Shown here one piece after another: positions 46,412 through 55,882 of a stretch of 64,000 bases of DNA. The position numbers and the translations under genes are program-made. The stretch lies in NCBI RefSeq assembly GCF_014174305.1, contig NZ_JABEQH010000008.1, positions 62,001 to 126,000 on the forward strand, in the 5' to 3' direction. The notes under the pieces are model-generated. The model did not search any database and had not been told where the DNA came from. It saw nothing but the letters and a program-made list of their open reading frames with translations. This DNA comes from Gluconacetobacter johannae. GTDB lineage: Bacteria; Pseudomonadota; Alphaproteobacteria; Acetobacterales; Acetobacteraceae. Each line of letters begins with the position of its first letter. Within the stretch, counting starts at the first letter, position 1.

Positions 46412-47782
46412 ATGCCCCCTGCGATGCCCCATGAGATGACCATGCCCGCCTCGGCGCCCGCCGGGCCGGACCATGACGAACTGATCCGCATCGTCGGCTG
46501 CCGGCAGGCCTATCACAAGGAAAGCGCCGCCGACCTGGTGGTGCTGGACGACGTGCACCTGACCCTGCGGTCCGGCGAGATCGTCGGATTGCTGGGGCGT
46601 TCGGGGTCCGGCAAATCCACCCTGCTGCGGATCATCGCGGGCCTGTTGCCGCCGACCTCCGGCCAGGTGCTGTGGAAGGGGCACGAACTGCAGGGCCCCG
46701 CGCCGGGCATCGCGATGGTCTTCCAGTCCTTCGCGCTGTTCCCCTGGCTGACTGTGCAGAAGAATGTCGAACTGGGGCTGGAGGCGAAGGGCGTGCCGGC
46801 GGCCGAGCGCGAGCGTCTGGCCGAAAACGCCATCGACCTGATCGGCCTGGGCGGGTACGAAAACGCCTATCCCAAGGAACTGTCGGGCGGCATGCGCCAG
46901 CGCGTCGGCCTGGCGCGCGCGCTGGTCGTGCACCCCGACCTGCTGCTGATGGACGAGCCGTTCTCGGCGCTGGACGTGCTGACGGCGGAAAACCTCCGCA
47001 CCGACCTGATCGAACTGTGGGCCGAGCGCCGCCTGCCGATCAAGTCGGTGCTGCTGGTGACGCACAATATCGAGGAAGCGGTGCTGATGTGCGACCGCAT
47101 CCTGGTCTTTTCGTCCAATCCGGGGCGGGTGGCGCATGAGCTGACGGTGCCGTTCGCCCACCCTCGCAATCGCGAGGCCCCGGCCTTCCGGCAGGTGGTG
47201 GACCGGATCTACGCGCTGATGACCCGTCGCGCGCCCATTGTCTCGGAAGCCGAACTGCCCGGCGAGGAAGGTCCCCAGCCGGCCCCGGCGGTCCAGATCG
47301 CCCTGCCCTCCCTGCCGATCAACACCATGGTGGGCATGATGGAAACACTGGCCGCCGATCCGCTGGACGGGCGCGCCGACCTGCCGCTGCTGGCGTCGCG
47401 GCTGCAACTGGAACTGGACGATCTGTTCCCGCTGGGGGAATCGCTCCAGCTTCTGGAATTCGCCGAACTGGAAGACGGCGACATCATCCTGACGCAGGAA
47501 GGCGCCCGCTTCGTCCAGAGCACCCATGACGAACGCAAGCACATCCTGTGGCACAGCCTGCTGCACAATATTCCGCTGGTCCGCACCATCCGCGCGGTCC
47601 TGGACGAACGGCCGAACCATCGCGCCAGCGCCGAACGCTTCCGTGACGAGCTGGAGGACAGCATGTCCCCCGATTACGCCAAGCAGACCCTGCAGACGCT
47701 GATCGGCTGGGCCCGCTACGCCGAACTGTTCGATTTCGACGAGGAAGCCGACCAGTTGTTCCTGGACGAGGAAGCCTCCTAG
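46412..47782 (+). CDS. ABC transporter ATP-binding protein with C-terminal AAA-associated domain
   Basis: A 456-residue ATPase partner of the double permease. The NBD has Walker A LGRSGSGKSTLLRI, Q-loop MVFQSFALFPWL, signature ELSGGMRQRVGLARAL, Walker B LLLMDEPFSALD and switch His VTHNIEEAV. The last 150 residues or so (from about NTMVGMMETLAADPLDGRA) match the AAA-associated domain that is fused to a subset of NitT/TauT-like ATPases, with unknown function. The start is ATG 46412; a GTG three bases earlier is also possible. Its stop overlaps the convergent msrA stop by 4 bases. Confidence 0.88.
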   Translation: MPPAMPHEMTMPASAPAGPDHDELIRIVGCRQAYHKESAADLVVLDDVHLTLRSGEIVGLLGRSGSGKSTLLRIIAGLLPPTSGQVLWKGHELQGPAPGIAMVFQSFALFPWLTVQKNVELGLEAKGVPAAERERLAENAIDLIGLGGYENAYPKELSGGMRQRVGLARALVVHPDLLLMDEPFSALDVLTAENLRTDLIELWAERRLPIKSVLLVTHNIEEAVLMCDRILVFSSNPGRVAHELTVPFAHPRNREAPAFRQVVDRIYALMTRRAPIVSEAELPGEEGPQPAPAVQIALPSLPINTMVGMMETLAADPLDGRADLPLLASRLQLELDDLFPLGESLQLLEFAELEDGDIILTQEGARFVQSTHDERKHILWHSLLHNIPLVRTIRAVLDERPNHRASAERFRDELEDSMSPDYAKQTLQTLIGWARYAELFDFDEEADQLFLDEEAS

Positions 47783-48354
47783 ACGCGACGCACCAGCGCC
47801 AGCCGGTCGTGGAACAGGCGGCGCACCTTCGCGACCTTCGGCGAGATCACGGCGACGCAATAGCCGCGTTCGGGATGTTTGGCGAAATAGTCGTGATGAT
47901 AAGGCTCGGCCTCGTAGAACCGCTCCAGCGGACGGATCTCGGTGACGATCGGGTCGGGCCACAGGCCGGAGGCCGCGATTTCGTCCCGCACGGCACGGGC
48001 GGCGCGTTCCTGCGCGGCATCCGTGCAGAAGATCACCGAACGATACTGGGTGCCGACATCCGCACCCTGCCGGTCCGGCGTCGTCGGGTCATGCAGGGTG
48101 AAGAAGATCCGCAGCAGGTCCGCATAAGGCAGGATGTCCGGATCGAACCCCACCCGGACGATTTCGGCATGGCCCGTCCGGCCGGTACAGACCTCCTCGT
48201 ACGTCGGGTCCGGCCGGATGCCGCCGGCATATCCCGGCGCCAGGTCCAGCACCCCCGCCAGTTCCCGAAGCATCGCCTCGATGCACCAGAAACATCCGCC
48301 CCCCAGATAGGCGACGTCCCGGCGGGACGCGCCATGCGTCGTATGGTCCGTCAT
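47779..48354 (-). CDS. msrA: Peptide methionine sulphoxide reductase A
   Basis: A 191-residue repair enzyme reducing methionine-S-sulphoxide. The active-site motif is GGGCFWCIEAM at about residues 18-28, followed by YAGG, HAEIVRVGFDP, LHDPTTPDRQGADVGTQYRS and EPYHHDYF, all standard. It is cytosolic. The stop codons of msrA and the ABC ATPase gene interlock, leaving no room for a separate terminator between these convergent genes. Confidence 0.95.
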   Translation of the reverse strand: MTDHTTHGASRRDVAYLGGGCFWCIEAMLRELAGVLDLAPGYAGGIRPDPTYEEVCTGRTGHAEIVRVGFDPDILPYADLLRIFFTLHDPTTPDRQGADVGTQYRSVIFCTDAAQERAARAVRDEIAASGLWPDPIVTEIRPLERFYEAEPYHHDYFAKHPERGYCVAVISPKVAKVRRLFHDRLALVRRV

Positions 48355-48467
48355 CCGAATCCCCCGTCCCGATCATCTGGCCCGTCCCTCAACATGTGAC
48401 GGCGCGGGCCGGATTAAAAGAGAAGTGATGGTGACGACGGCGCGACTCCGGGCCGACCCGGCGCCGA

Positions 48468-51161
48468 TCAGGCGATACGGGCCAGGGCCGCGTCCAGCCG
48501 GGCGCGCTCGCCCTGCTGCTGGGCCAGGCGATCGCGATTTTCCTCGACGACCTCGGGCTTGGCGCGCGCAATGAAATCCGCATTGCCCAGCTTGCGCTCG
48601 ACCTTGGCGATTTCGTCGTCGATCTTCCGGCGCTCCTTTTCCAGGCGCTGGCGCTCCTGCGACAAATCAATAATTCCGGCCAGCGGGATAACCAGCGTCG
48701 CCTCGTCCACCACCAGCTGCGCCGCGCCCTGCGGCATCTCGCCCGCCAGCACCGTGACCTCGGACACCCGGGCCATGCGGCCGATCGCCTCGGCCCAGCG
48801 GCCGGCCCGCTCCACCGTCGCCGGCGCGGCGTCACGCAGCAGCACGGGCGCCAGGCGCGACGGCGGCACGTTCATTTCGGCGCGCACGGTACGAATCGCC
48901 GAGATGAACCGCACGACCCAGTCCAGTTCGGCGGCAGCCTCCTCGGCGCCGTCCGGGCGGACGGCTTCGGGCCATGCGGTGGTCATCAGGCTGCCGGGCG
49001 CGCCGAACCCGAACTGCGCCCACAGGTCGTCGGTGACGAACGGCATCACCGGCTGCAATATCCGCAGGATCACGCCCAGCACATGGGCCGCGACCGCGCG
49101 GATTTCCGCCGCCTGCGCCGCGTCCTCTCCGTTGAAGACCGGCTTGGCGAACTCCAGGAACCAGTCGCAGAAGCAGTTCCAGACGAAGCGGTAGCAGGTC
49201 GCCGCATATTCATCGAAGCGGAAGGCCTCCAGCGCCGCGTTGGCCTCGACGCTCGCGCGCGCGGCCTCGTCCAGGATCCAGCGGCCGAGCGCCGAGGTCG
49301 CATCCTGGGGGCGGAAGCCGTCCACCGGCTTCACCCCGTTCATCTCGCAGAACCGCGCGGCATTCCAGATCTTGGTGACGAACGAGCGATGTTCCTCGAT
49401 CCGCTTCTGCCCCAGCTTGACGTCGCGGCCCAGCCCGGTCAGCGCGCAGACCGTAAAGCGCATGGCATCGGCGCCATACTGGTCGATCATCTCCAGCGGG
49501 TCGATGCCGTTGCCCTTGCTCTTGGACATCTTCTGTCCGCGCTCGTCGCGGACCAGCCCGTGGATGAAGACCGTGCGGAACGGCACGTCGTCCATGAAAT
49601 GCAGGCCCATCATCATCATCCGGGCCACCCAGAAGAAGATGATGTCGAATCCCGTCACCAGCACGTCGGTCGGGTAGTAGCGCGCCAGGTCCGGCGTGCG
49701 CTCCGGCCAGCCCAGCGTGGAAAACGGCCAGAGGGCCGAGGAAAACCACGTGTCCAGCACGTCCTCGTCCCGGCTCAGGGCCGCGTCGTGGCCATAGTGC
49801 GCGTGGGCCTGCGCCTGGGCGTCGGCCTCGTCCCGCGCCACGAACACATGCCCGTCCGGACCGTACCAGGCCGGAATCCGGTGTCCCCACCACAGCTGCC
49901 GGCTGATGCACCAGGGCTGGATCTCGCGCATCCAGGCGAAGAACGTGTTTTCCCACTGCTGCGGCACGAACTGGACGCGGCCGGTCTCCACCGCCGCGAT
50001 CGCCGGTCCGGCCAGCGTCGCGGCATCGCAATACCACTGCGTGGTCAGGCGGGGTTCGACGACCGCGCCGCTCCGCTCGGCATGGGGCACCTGGTTGCGA
50101 TGCGGCTCGATCTTCTCCAGCCAGCCCAGGCGCTCCAGTTCCTCGACCATGGTCTTGCGGGCCTGGTCGCGCGGCAGGCCGTCCAGCCCCCGGACGAACT
50201 GCGGATCGGCCAGCCCGTCCTCGGCACGCAGATCGCCCTCGATCTCGGCCAGGGTGATGCGGGCATCGGCGTCCAGCACGCTGGGCATCGCCAGCTTGTG
50301 GCGGCGTCCGACCTCGAAATCGTTGAAATCGTGCGCGGGGGTGATCTTGACCGCGCCGCTGCCCTTTTCAGGGTCCGAATGCGTGTCCGCGACGACGGGG
50401 ATGCGCCGGCCCGTCAGCGGCAGGACCACCGACCGGCCGATCAGGTCGGCATAGCGTTCGTCCTCGGGATGCACGGCAACCGCCATGTCGCCCAGCATCG
50501 TCTCGGGCCGGGTGGTCGCCACGGTGATGGTGCGGCCCGGTTCCCCCTCGACGGGATAGCGGATGTACCACAGGCTGCCCTGGATTTCGCGATTCTCGAC
50601 CTCCAGGTCCGAAATCGCGGACCGGAAGGCCGGGTCCCAGTTCACCAGCCGCCGGTCCCGGTAGATCAGCCCCTGGCGATACAGGGTGACGAAGACCTCG
50701 CGCACCGCCTGCGACAGGCCGTCATCCATGGTGAAGCGTTCGCGCGGCCAGTCCAGCGAGGCCCCCAGCCGGCGCAGCTGCGTCGTGATGCCGCCGCCCG
50801 ATTCCGCCTTCCATTGCCACACCCGCTGCTCGAACGCCTCGCGGCCCATCGCCTGGCGCGAGGTGCCTTCCTTCTGCAAGGTGCGTTCGACCACCATCTG
50901 CGTCGCGATGCCGGCATGGTCGGTGCCCGGCTGCCACAGGGTGTCGCGCCCCTGCATGCGCCGCCAGCGGATCAGCGTATCCTGCAACGTCATGGTCAGC
51001 GCGTGGCCGACATGAAGCGTGCCGGTCACGTTCGGCGGCGGGATCATGATCGTGTAGGGCTGGGCGTCGCTGCCCGGATCGGCGGCGAACGCGCCATTCC
51101 GTTCCCAGAGCGCATATAATGTCGGTTCGATCTCGCCGGGCGAGAAAGACTTGTTCAGCAT
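48468..51161 (-). CDS. valS: Valyl-tRNA synthetase
   Basis: An 897-residue class I synthetase with the HIGH-type motif HVGHAL in PPNVTGTLHVGHALT, the editing domain (NWDPAFRSAISDLEVENREI) and KMSKS in RGQKMSKSKGNGIDPL. The C-terminal region is a coiled coil (ERQRLEKERRKIDDEIAKVE). A GC hairpin (CCGGG/CCCGG, 48448-48461) lies just past the stop, with a T-rich patch 25 bases further on. It is 126 bases downstream of tolC. Confidence 0.96.
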   Translation of the reverse strand: MLNKSFSPGEIEPTLYALWERNGAFAADPGSDAQPYTIMIPPPNVTGTLHVGHALTMTLQDTLIRWRRMQGRDTLWQPGTDHAGIATQMVVERTLQKEGTSRQAMGREAFEQRVWQWKAESGGGITTQLRRLGASLDWPRERFTMDDGLSQAVREVFVTLYRQGLIYRDRRLVNWDPAFRSAISDLEVENREIQGSLWYIRYPVEGEPGRTITVATTRPETMLGDMAVAVHPEDERYADLIGRSVVLPLTGRRIPVVADTHSDPEKGSGAVKITPAHDFNDFEVGRRHKLAMPSVLDADARITLAEIEGDLRAEDGLADPQFVRGLDGLPRDQARKTMVEELERLGWLEKIEPHRNQVPHAERSGAVVEPRLTTQWYCDAATLAGPAIAAVETGRVQFVPQQWENTFFAWMREIQPWCISRQLWWGHRIPAWYGPDGHVFVARDEADAQAQAHAHYGHDAALSRDEDVLDTWFSSALWPFSTLGWPERTPDLARYYPTDVLVTGFDIIFFWVARMMMMGLHFMDDVPFRTVFIHGLVRDERGQKMSKSKGNGIDPLEMIDQYGADAMRFTVCALTGLGRDVKLGQKRIEEHRSFVTKIWNAARFCEMNGVKPVDGFRPQDATSALGRWILDEAARASVEANAALEAFRFDEYAATCYRFVWNCFCDWFLEFAKPVFNGEDAAQAAEIRAVAAHVLGVILRILQPVMPFVTDDLWAQFGFGAPGSLMTTAWPEAVRPDGAEEAAAELDWVVRFISAIRTVRAEMNVPPSRLAPVLLRDAAPATVERAGRWAEAIGRMARVSEVTVLAGEMPQGAAQLVVDEATLVIPLAGIIDLSQERQRLEKERRKIDDEIAKVERKLGNADFIARAKPEVVEENRDRLAQQQGERARLDAALARIA

Positions 51162-51287
51162 CGCGAAAGCCAGACCTAACTTGATGAATAGCCGGCGGGA
51201 TACGCCCCGTGTCCGCCGCTTATACCGAAAACCCGACCGAAAGAAACGATCGCAGCACCCCGGTCCCCGTCGCGGCGGACGGGCGCG

Positions 51288-52721
51288 TCAGCGTCCGGGC
51301 TGGCTCGTCGCGTGGTCGCTGATGCCCCACAGCCGGTCCTTGACCGCCTTGTAATAGGCGGTCTCGTCATAGCGTGGGACGTCCAGTTTCAGGTCGGCGG
51401 ACGTCAGGCGCCCGATGGCCGCCGCCACGCCGTACGACGCGGTGACGAGGTTGCTCAGGCTCTGCACCAGCGCCACCTGGGCCTGGAGCAGCGTCTGCTG
51501 CTGCTGCAGGACCTCCAGCGTCGTGCTGGTGCCGACGATGGCCTGGCGCTCCACCCCGTCCAGGGCAACGATGTTCGAGGCGATGGCGGTGCGGTTGCTG
51601 TCGATCGAGGCCTTGTAGGCCACCAGCTTCTGCCAGTTGGACGAGGCAAGCTGCAACGCCGCGCGCCGCTGGATATCGACGGCGCGATGCGCCTCGGTGG
51701 CCTGCTGGCGTGCCTGGCGAACGGCGGCATATTCCGATCCGCCCTGATAGATCGGAACCTGGAAATTCAGCGTCGCGTATTTCTCGTCATTGAGGGACCG
51801 GCCGCTGCTCTGGTTGCTGCCGTGCATGTACGAGGCCTCGGCCGTCACCTGCGGCAGGATGGCGGCCAGGGCGACGGACACCGCATCCTTCTGCGAGGCC
51901 TCGGTAAACAGGGCATTGACCACGTTGGGGTTGTTCTGGACCGCCTGGGCAATCGCCTCGTTCTGCGATTTCACCGGCAGGACCAGGGGTTGCGGCGGCA
52001 CCAGGTTGGGCGGTGGCGCCATGCCCACCACCTGCATGTAGGTCGCCTGCGCGGTCTGCAACGTGCCCTCGGCTTCCTGCCGGGCGGCGCGGGCGCTGGC
52101 CAGCGCGGCCTCGGCCTGGGCCACGTCGGTGCGCGTGATCTCGCCGACGCGAAAGCGCTCGCTGGTGGCGCGAAGCTGTGCCTGAAGCACCTTCTCGTTG
52201 TTGATGTTCAGTTGCAGAAGCTGTTCGTCCTCGATCACGCCGACATAGGCGTCGACCACGTCGGTGAAGACCTGCTGCTCGGTCGCGATCAGGTTCGCCC
52301 GCTCGGCCATCACCTGATTGACCGCCTTGTGGGTGCTGGCCGTGGTGCGGCCGCCCGAATAGAGCGGCTGGGAAATCGTGACCCCGCCCGTGTAGCCGGG
52401 CACGTCGAACCGGCGATCGTATCCGGCATAGCCCTGCTGCCGCGCCACCGAATTCGTGCCGCTGAAATAGGTCAGGTTCATGTTGCCGGTGACGGTCGGC
52501 CGCCAGCCGGCCAGCGCGCTCGGCACCTGCTCGTCAGTCGCGCGCAGCGTCGCGCGTTCCCGCTGCAAGGTCGGGTTGGTCAGGTAGGCGGCGGCCAGCG
52601 CTTCCTGCAACGTATGGGGCACGAAGGTCGGCGACCCGCTGCCGTCATAGCGCTGGGCCAGGGCCGTGCCGCCGCACAGCAGGGCGGCCAGTCCGGCCCC
52701 GATCCCGCAGGTTCGCTTCAT
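51288..52721 (-). CDS. tolC: TolC family outer membrane channel protein
   Basis: A 477-residue exported protein with a signal peptide (MKRTCGIGAGLAALLCGGTALAQ, cut here after Ala-Leu-Ala). The helical repeats of the TolC family are present: TLQEALAAAYLTNPTL, GEITRTDVAQAEAALASA, and DVVDAYVGVI. These trimers form the outer-membrane exit of efflux pumps and type I secretion. The start ATG at 52721 has a GGGGAGGGG ribosome site 5-6 bases away, so upstream starts are rejected. Gene order pcm-tolC-valS is conserved in related bacteria. Confidence 0.93.
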   Translation of the reverse strand: MKRTCGIGAGLAALLCGGTALAQRYDGSGSPTFVPHTLQEALAAAYLTNPTLQRERATLRATDEQVPSALAGWRPTVTGNMNLTYFSGTNSVARQQGYAGYDRRFDVPGYTGGVTISQPLYSGGRTTASTHKAVNQVMAERANLIATEQQVFTDVVDAYVGVIEDEQLLQLNINNEKVLQAQLRATSERFRVGEITRTDVAQAEAALASARAARQEAEGTLQTAQATYMQVVGMAPPPNLVPPQPLVLPVKSQNEAIAQAVQNNPNVVNALFTEASQKDAVSVALAAILPQVTAEASYMHGSNQSSGRSLNDEKYATLNFQVPIYQGGSEYAAVRQARQQATEAHRAVDIQRRAALQLASSNWQKLVAYKASIDSNRTAIASNIVALDGVERQAIVGTSTTLEVLQQQQTLLQAQVALVQSLSNLVTASYGVAAAIGRLTSADLKLDVPRYDETAYYKAVKDRLWGISDHATSQPGR

Positions 52722-52832
52722 CCGTCCCCTCCCCGTGTCCCGCTCGCCATCACCCATCACGCTACCCAAGGTTGTAGACGACATTCGATACCCGGGGAAA
52801 GGATCTGCATGACCGTCGCGCGCTGCGGCCGA

Positions 52833-53513
52833 TCAGAAGGCGAAGACGGGGGCCGGCACCAGTTCCGGCAGCAACGGCAGTGCGACGTCGAAGACCGGAC
52901 GGATGCCCACGCCCTGCGCCGTGCGTTCGGCGACGCTGGCCGAGGCGACGCCGCCCTCGGGCCAGACCACGCAGACGATGCGGCCCTTGTCCGCCAGTTG
53001 CGCCGGCAGGGCCTGGGGGATGGCGCGCACCGCGCCGTCGATCACGATCAGGTCGAACGGCGCGCCGGCCGCATCGCCCGACGCCAGGTCGCCGTCGCGC
53101 CAGACCACCTGCGGCGCCTCGGTGGCGCAGAAGGCCTTGCCGATGGTGCTGAGGGCCGAATCCGATTCGAGGGCCACCACATGAAGGCCGAGCCGCGCCA
53201 GCAGGGCCGGCACGTACCCCGTCCCCGCCCCGACGACCAGCGCGCGCTGGCCCGGTTGCGGGGCCGCGATCTGCACCATCCGGCCGACGATCCGCGGTTC
53301 CGTCAGGACGCGCCCGCCCCCGATCTCCAGGCTCTGGTCGGCATAGGCGAAGGGACGCAGCGGGGCCGGCAGGCAGCGTTCGCGCGGCAGGTCGCGCATG
53401 GCCGAGATGATCCGGGGATCGTTGATCTGGACCGGGCGGATCTGGGCATCCACCATCCTCTGCCGCGCGGCGTCGTAATCGAGGGCGAATTCTTCAAGCG
53501 CGGACTGGTTCAT
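52833..53513 (-). CDS. pcm: Protein-L-isoaspartate O-methyltransferase family protein
   Basis: A 226-residue SAM-dependent methyltransferase. The start region MVDAQIRPVQINDPRIISAM and the SAM-binding VVGAGTGYVPALLARLG are typical, as is the FDLIVIDGAVRAIP motif. The family repairs damaged aspartyl residues; the alphaproteobacterial copy upstream of tolC may have another substrate. It lies 111 bases from the tolC start, with tRNA-Cys divergently placed beyond it. Confidence 0.9.
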   Translation of the reverse strand: MNQSALEEFALDYDAARQRMVDAQIRPVQINDPRIISAMRDLPRERCLPAPLRPFAYADQSLEIGGGRVLTEPRIVGRMVQIAAPQPGQRALVVGAGTGYVPALLARLGLHVVALESDSALSTIGKAFCATEAPQVVWRDGDLASGDAAGAPFDLIVIDGAVRAIPQALPAQLADKGRIVCVVWPEGGVASASVAERTAQGVGIRPVFDVALPLLPELVPAPVFAF

Positions 53514-53644
53514 GACACTCCCTTCACTGCTGTCCCGACGGCGCCGGCATGCGCGCGCGACGTCCCTGGCCGAAGGTTCCCCGGCGCAGACAGTTTTATG
53601 GCCGCGCGACCCGTCTGCCTAGCAGGCCGTACGCACACAACGGC

Positions 53645-53675
53645 TTGACCGCGCGGGAGAGAGAGTGGATATAGC
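53645..53675 (+). promoter_or_regulatory. Candidate tRNA-Cys promoter
   Basis: TTGACC (53645-53650) and TATAGC (53670-53675) are 19 bases apart, 15 bases before the tRNA start. The wide spacing is somewhat unfavourable, but both elements match consensus well. Confidence 0.5.
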
Positions 53676-53690
53676 CAACGCACCCGGTCA

Positions 53691-53764
53691 GGTCCGGTGG
53701 CAGAATGGTGATGCAGCGGACTGCAAATCCGCGAATGTGGGTTCGATTCCCGCCCGGACCTCCA
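53691..53764 (+). tRNA. tRNA-Cys (GCA)
   Basis: A 74-base gene with CCA encoded. The acceptor stem GGTCCGG pairs with CCGGACC and the discriminator is T, as expected for Cys. The anticodon stem-loop GCGGA-CTGCAAA-TCCGC reads GCA, and the T arm GTGGG-TTCGATT-CCCGC is complete. A clear terminator follows 34 bases on. Confidence 0.95.
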
Positions 53765-53797
53765 AGCGATCTTCCCAGATCATCGCATAGGGTGACG

Positions 53798-53820
53798 AAA
53801 GCCCGGTCTTCCGGGCTTTT
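53798..53820. terminator. Intrinsic terminator shared by tRNA-Cys and glk
   Basis: AAAGCCCGG-TCTT-CCGGGCTTTT: a 6-pair GC stem with four-base loop, extended by A-T pairs, with TTTT on the plus strand and TTT on the minus strand. It sits between the tRNA-Cys gene and the convergent glucokinase gene, so it can stop transcription from both sides. It is the only classical terminator I am confident of in the window. Confidence 0.85.
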
Positions 53821-53879
53821 CCCACATTTTTTACCCCCCGGCTGGCCGCGCGCCCTTTCATGGGGGCACGCGGCGCGCG

Positions 53880-54848
53880 TCAGGCGAAGCGCTCGGCGAA
53901 TGCTGCCGCCGCCCCGAACAATCCGGGCTGCGGATGGGTGATGAGTTTCACCGGCATGTCCGCCATCATCGATTCGAAACGTCCCTTGGCCACGAATCGC
54001 TCGGCGAATCCGGAATTGGGCAGATGATCCGCCAGCCGCAGGCCCAGCCCGCCGGCGATGACGACGCTGTTGCCGCCCTGGGCCAGGGCCAAATCGCCCG
54101 CGACGGCCCCCAGGGCCAGGCAGAATCGTTCCAGCGCCGCGGACGCCATGTGGTCGCGGCCGTCCAGCGCGCGGGTCCACAATTCCTTGTCGTCGCGCGT
54201 GTGCACCGACTGGTCCTCGATCTCGGCAATCGCCTCATACAGATTGACCAGCCCCGGTCCGGACACGATGCGTTCGGCGGACACCCGGCGATAGCGCCGC
54301 CGCAGGCGCTGCAGGATCTGGTCCTCCACCTGGTCGAGGGGCGAGAGATCGACATGCCCGCCCTCGGTCTCGCACACCAGATAGCGCCCGTCCCGCCGCA
54401 CGACATAGGCCGAGCCAAGGCCCGTGCCCGGCCCCACGATCGTGGTCACGCCCGATTCGGGCAACGGGCGATCGGGGCCGCAGAGATGACGCAGGTGCGA
54501 TGCATCCACCTGGGCCACGGCATGGCCGACCGCGCCGAAATCGTTGACCAGCACATGCTCGTCCACGCCCAGCTTCGCGCCCAGTTGCGCGGGCTGGATG
54601 ATCCACGGATTGTTGGTCATCTTCAGGATGTCACCCTGCACCGGGCAGGCGACGGCGATTCCTGCCGCGCGCGGCAGGCTCTGGCCGATCTGGCGGGCGA
54701 AGGCCTCCCAGGCCAGTTGCAGGCTGGCGTGCTCGGCACATCTCAGGGTCGTGGCCTCGCCCAGGCTGACCACGCGCCCGCAATCCACCGTGGCGATGGC
54801 GAAGCGCGCGTGGGTCCCGCCGATATCGACCGCTACGATCTCTTTCAT
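53880..54848 (-). CDS. glk: Glucokinase
   Basis: A 322-residue ATP-dependent glucokinase of the Glk type. The phosphate motif is VAVDIGGTHARFAIA (about residues 4-18), followed by NDFGAVGHA, IVGPGTGLGSAYV and ETEGGHVDLSP. It makes glucose-6-phosphate in the cytosol; in acetic acid bacteria, which oxidise much glucose in the periplasm, it serves the smaller cytosolic route. It is single, with 151 non-coding bases upstream. Confidence 0.94.
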   Translation of the reverse strand: MKEIVAVDIGGTHARFAIATVDCGRVVSLGEATTLRCAEHASLQLAWEAFARQIGQSLPRAAGIAVACPVQGDILKMTNNPWIIQPAQLGAKLGVDEHVLVNDFGAVGHAVAQVDASHLRHLCGPDRPLPESGVTTIVGPGTGLGSAYVVRRDGRYLVCETEGGHVDLSPLDQVEDQILQRLRRRYRRVSAERIVSGPGLVNLYEAIAEIEDQSVHTRDDKELWTRALDGRDHMASAALERFCLALGAVAGDLALAQGGNSVVIAGGLGLRLADHLPNSGFAERFVAKGRFESMMADMPVKLITHPQPGLFGAAAAFAERFA

Positions 54849-54999
54849 GTCTTCAACAGGCTCCGTGGCATCGTTCTATCGGACGCGCGGCCCTTCGCCG
54901 CTGCCGCCCGGTGCACATTATTGTTATTCGTCTCGTGTCCGATTCCCGCCCCGCGCCGTCAAGTCCGGAATCGCATCAGCCGGGCGGAATGCGTGGGCG

Positions 55000-55815
55000 T
55001 CAGGATGCCGGGCGCGGCGCCTGATCGGCCTTCAGCCGTCGCAAAATACCGTCGCGGATCGGGCGCGGCATGACGATATCGAGAAAACGCAGCACCGAAA
55101 ACAGGCGCGGAAAGACCAGATGGGCCCGGTTTTCCTCGATCGCGCGCGCGATCAGCCGGGCCGACGCCGGCGCGGTCTGCAGGAAGGGCTTGGCGCTGCT
55201 GACCCGGCGGCTCATGGGCGTATCGACAAAGCCCGGCGACACCAGCGTCACCCCGACCCCGTACTCCGACAGACCGTTCCGCAGGGCCTCGGCAAAGCGC
55301 ATCAGCCCGGCCTTGGACCCCGAATAGGCCGGGGCGAACGGCAGGGCATGAAACGCGGCGACCGAGCCCAGCATCGCGATATGCCCCACCCCGCGCGCAA
55401 CCATGCGCTCGGCCCCCGCCGTGGCCAGGGCCGAGGGCGTCGCGTAATTGACCAGGCCGAGTTCCAGCACGGTCTCGGCGTCCTCGGTCCGCGCCGCGTT
55501 CTGGCGCATGTCCCCCAGCCCGGCCGCCAGGACCAGCAGATCGACCGGATGACGGTCGTCGTCGGCCCTGAAGGCCGCGATCGCCCCCCCGCCATCGCGC
55601 AGGTCCAGCACCCGCGTCCGCACGCCTGCGCCAAGGGCGCGGCAGTCGCGGGCGACCTGCTCCAGACGGTGGGCGTCCCGACCCCACAGGACCAGCATCC
55701 GGCCCGACCGCGCGTAGAAGCGGGCCAGTTCGGCGCCGATCCCGCTGGACGCCCCGGTGACAAGCACCGTCGTGGGATCGAATCGTGTTTCGCCGTTCCG
55801 GCGCGCTCTGGCCAT
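55000..55815 (-). CDS. Short-chain dehydrogenase/reductase
   Basis: A 271-residue NAD(P)-dependent oxidoreductase. The cofactor motif is VLVTGASSGIGAELARF (about 17-33), and the catalytic Ser and Tyr-x3-Lys are in IAMLGSVAAF and YSGSKAG. The C-terminus is basic and hydrophobic (SVLRFLDIVMPRPIRDGIL), suggesting contact with the membrane. It lies 67 bases downstream of thiL, so it may be part of the nrdR-nusB-thiL operon. Substrate unknown. Confidence 0.85.
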   Translation of the reverse strand: MARARRNGETRFDPTTVLVTGASSGIGAELARFYARSGRMLVLWGRDAHRLEQVARDCRALGAGVRTRVLDLRDGGGAIAAFRADDDRHPVDLLVLAAGLGDMRQNAARTEDAETVLELGLVNYATPSALATAGAERMVARGVGHIAMLGSVAAFHALPFAPAYSGSKAGLMRFAEALRNGLSEYGVGVTLVSPGFVDTPMSRRVSSAKPFLQTAPASARLIARAIEENRAHLVFPRLFSVLRFLDIVMPRPIRDGILRRLKADQAPRPAS

Positions 55816-55882
55816 CGGGACCCTTTCTCTCGATGCTTCCCGTTACGTCAGGATGTCGGCTTTTTCGGGGCATGGAAGGCCA

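Noticed and set aside
51312-53648. A 778-codon open frame antisense to tolC and pcm
   Set aside because: Runs through two clear genes on the other strand and past both ends; no domain signature.
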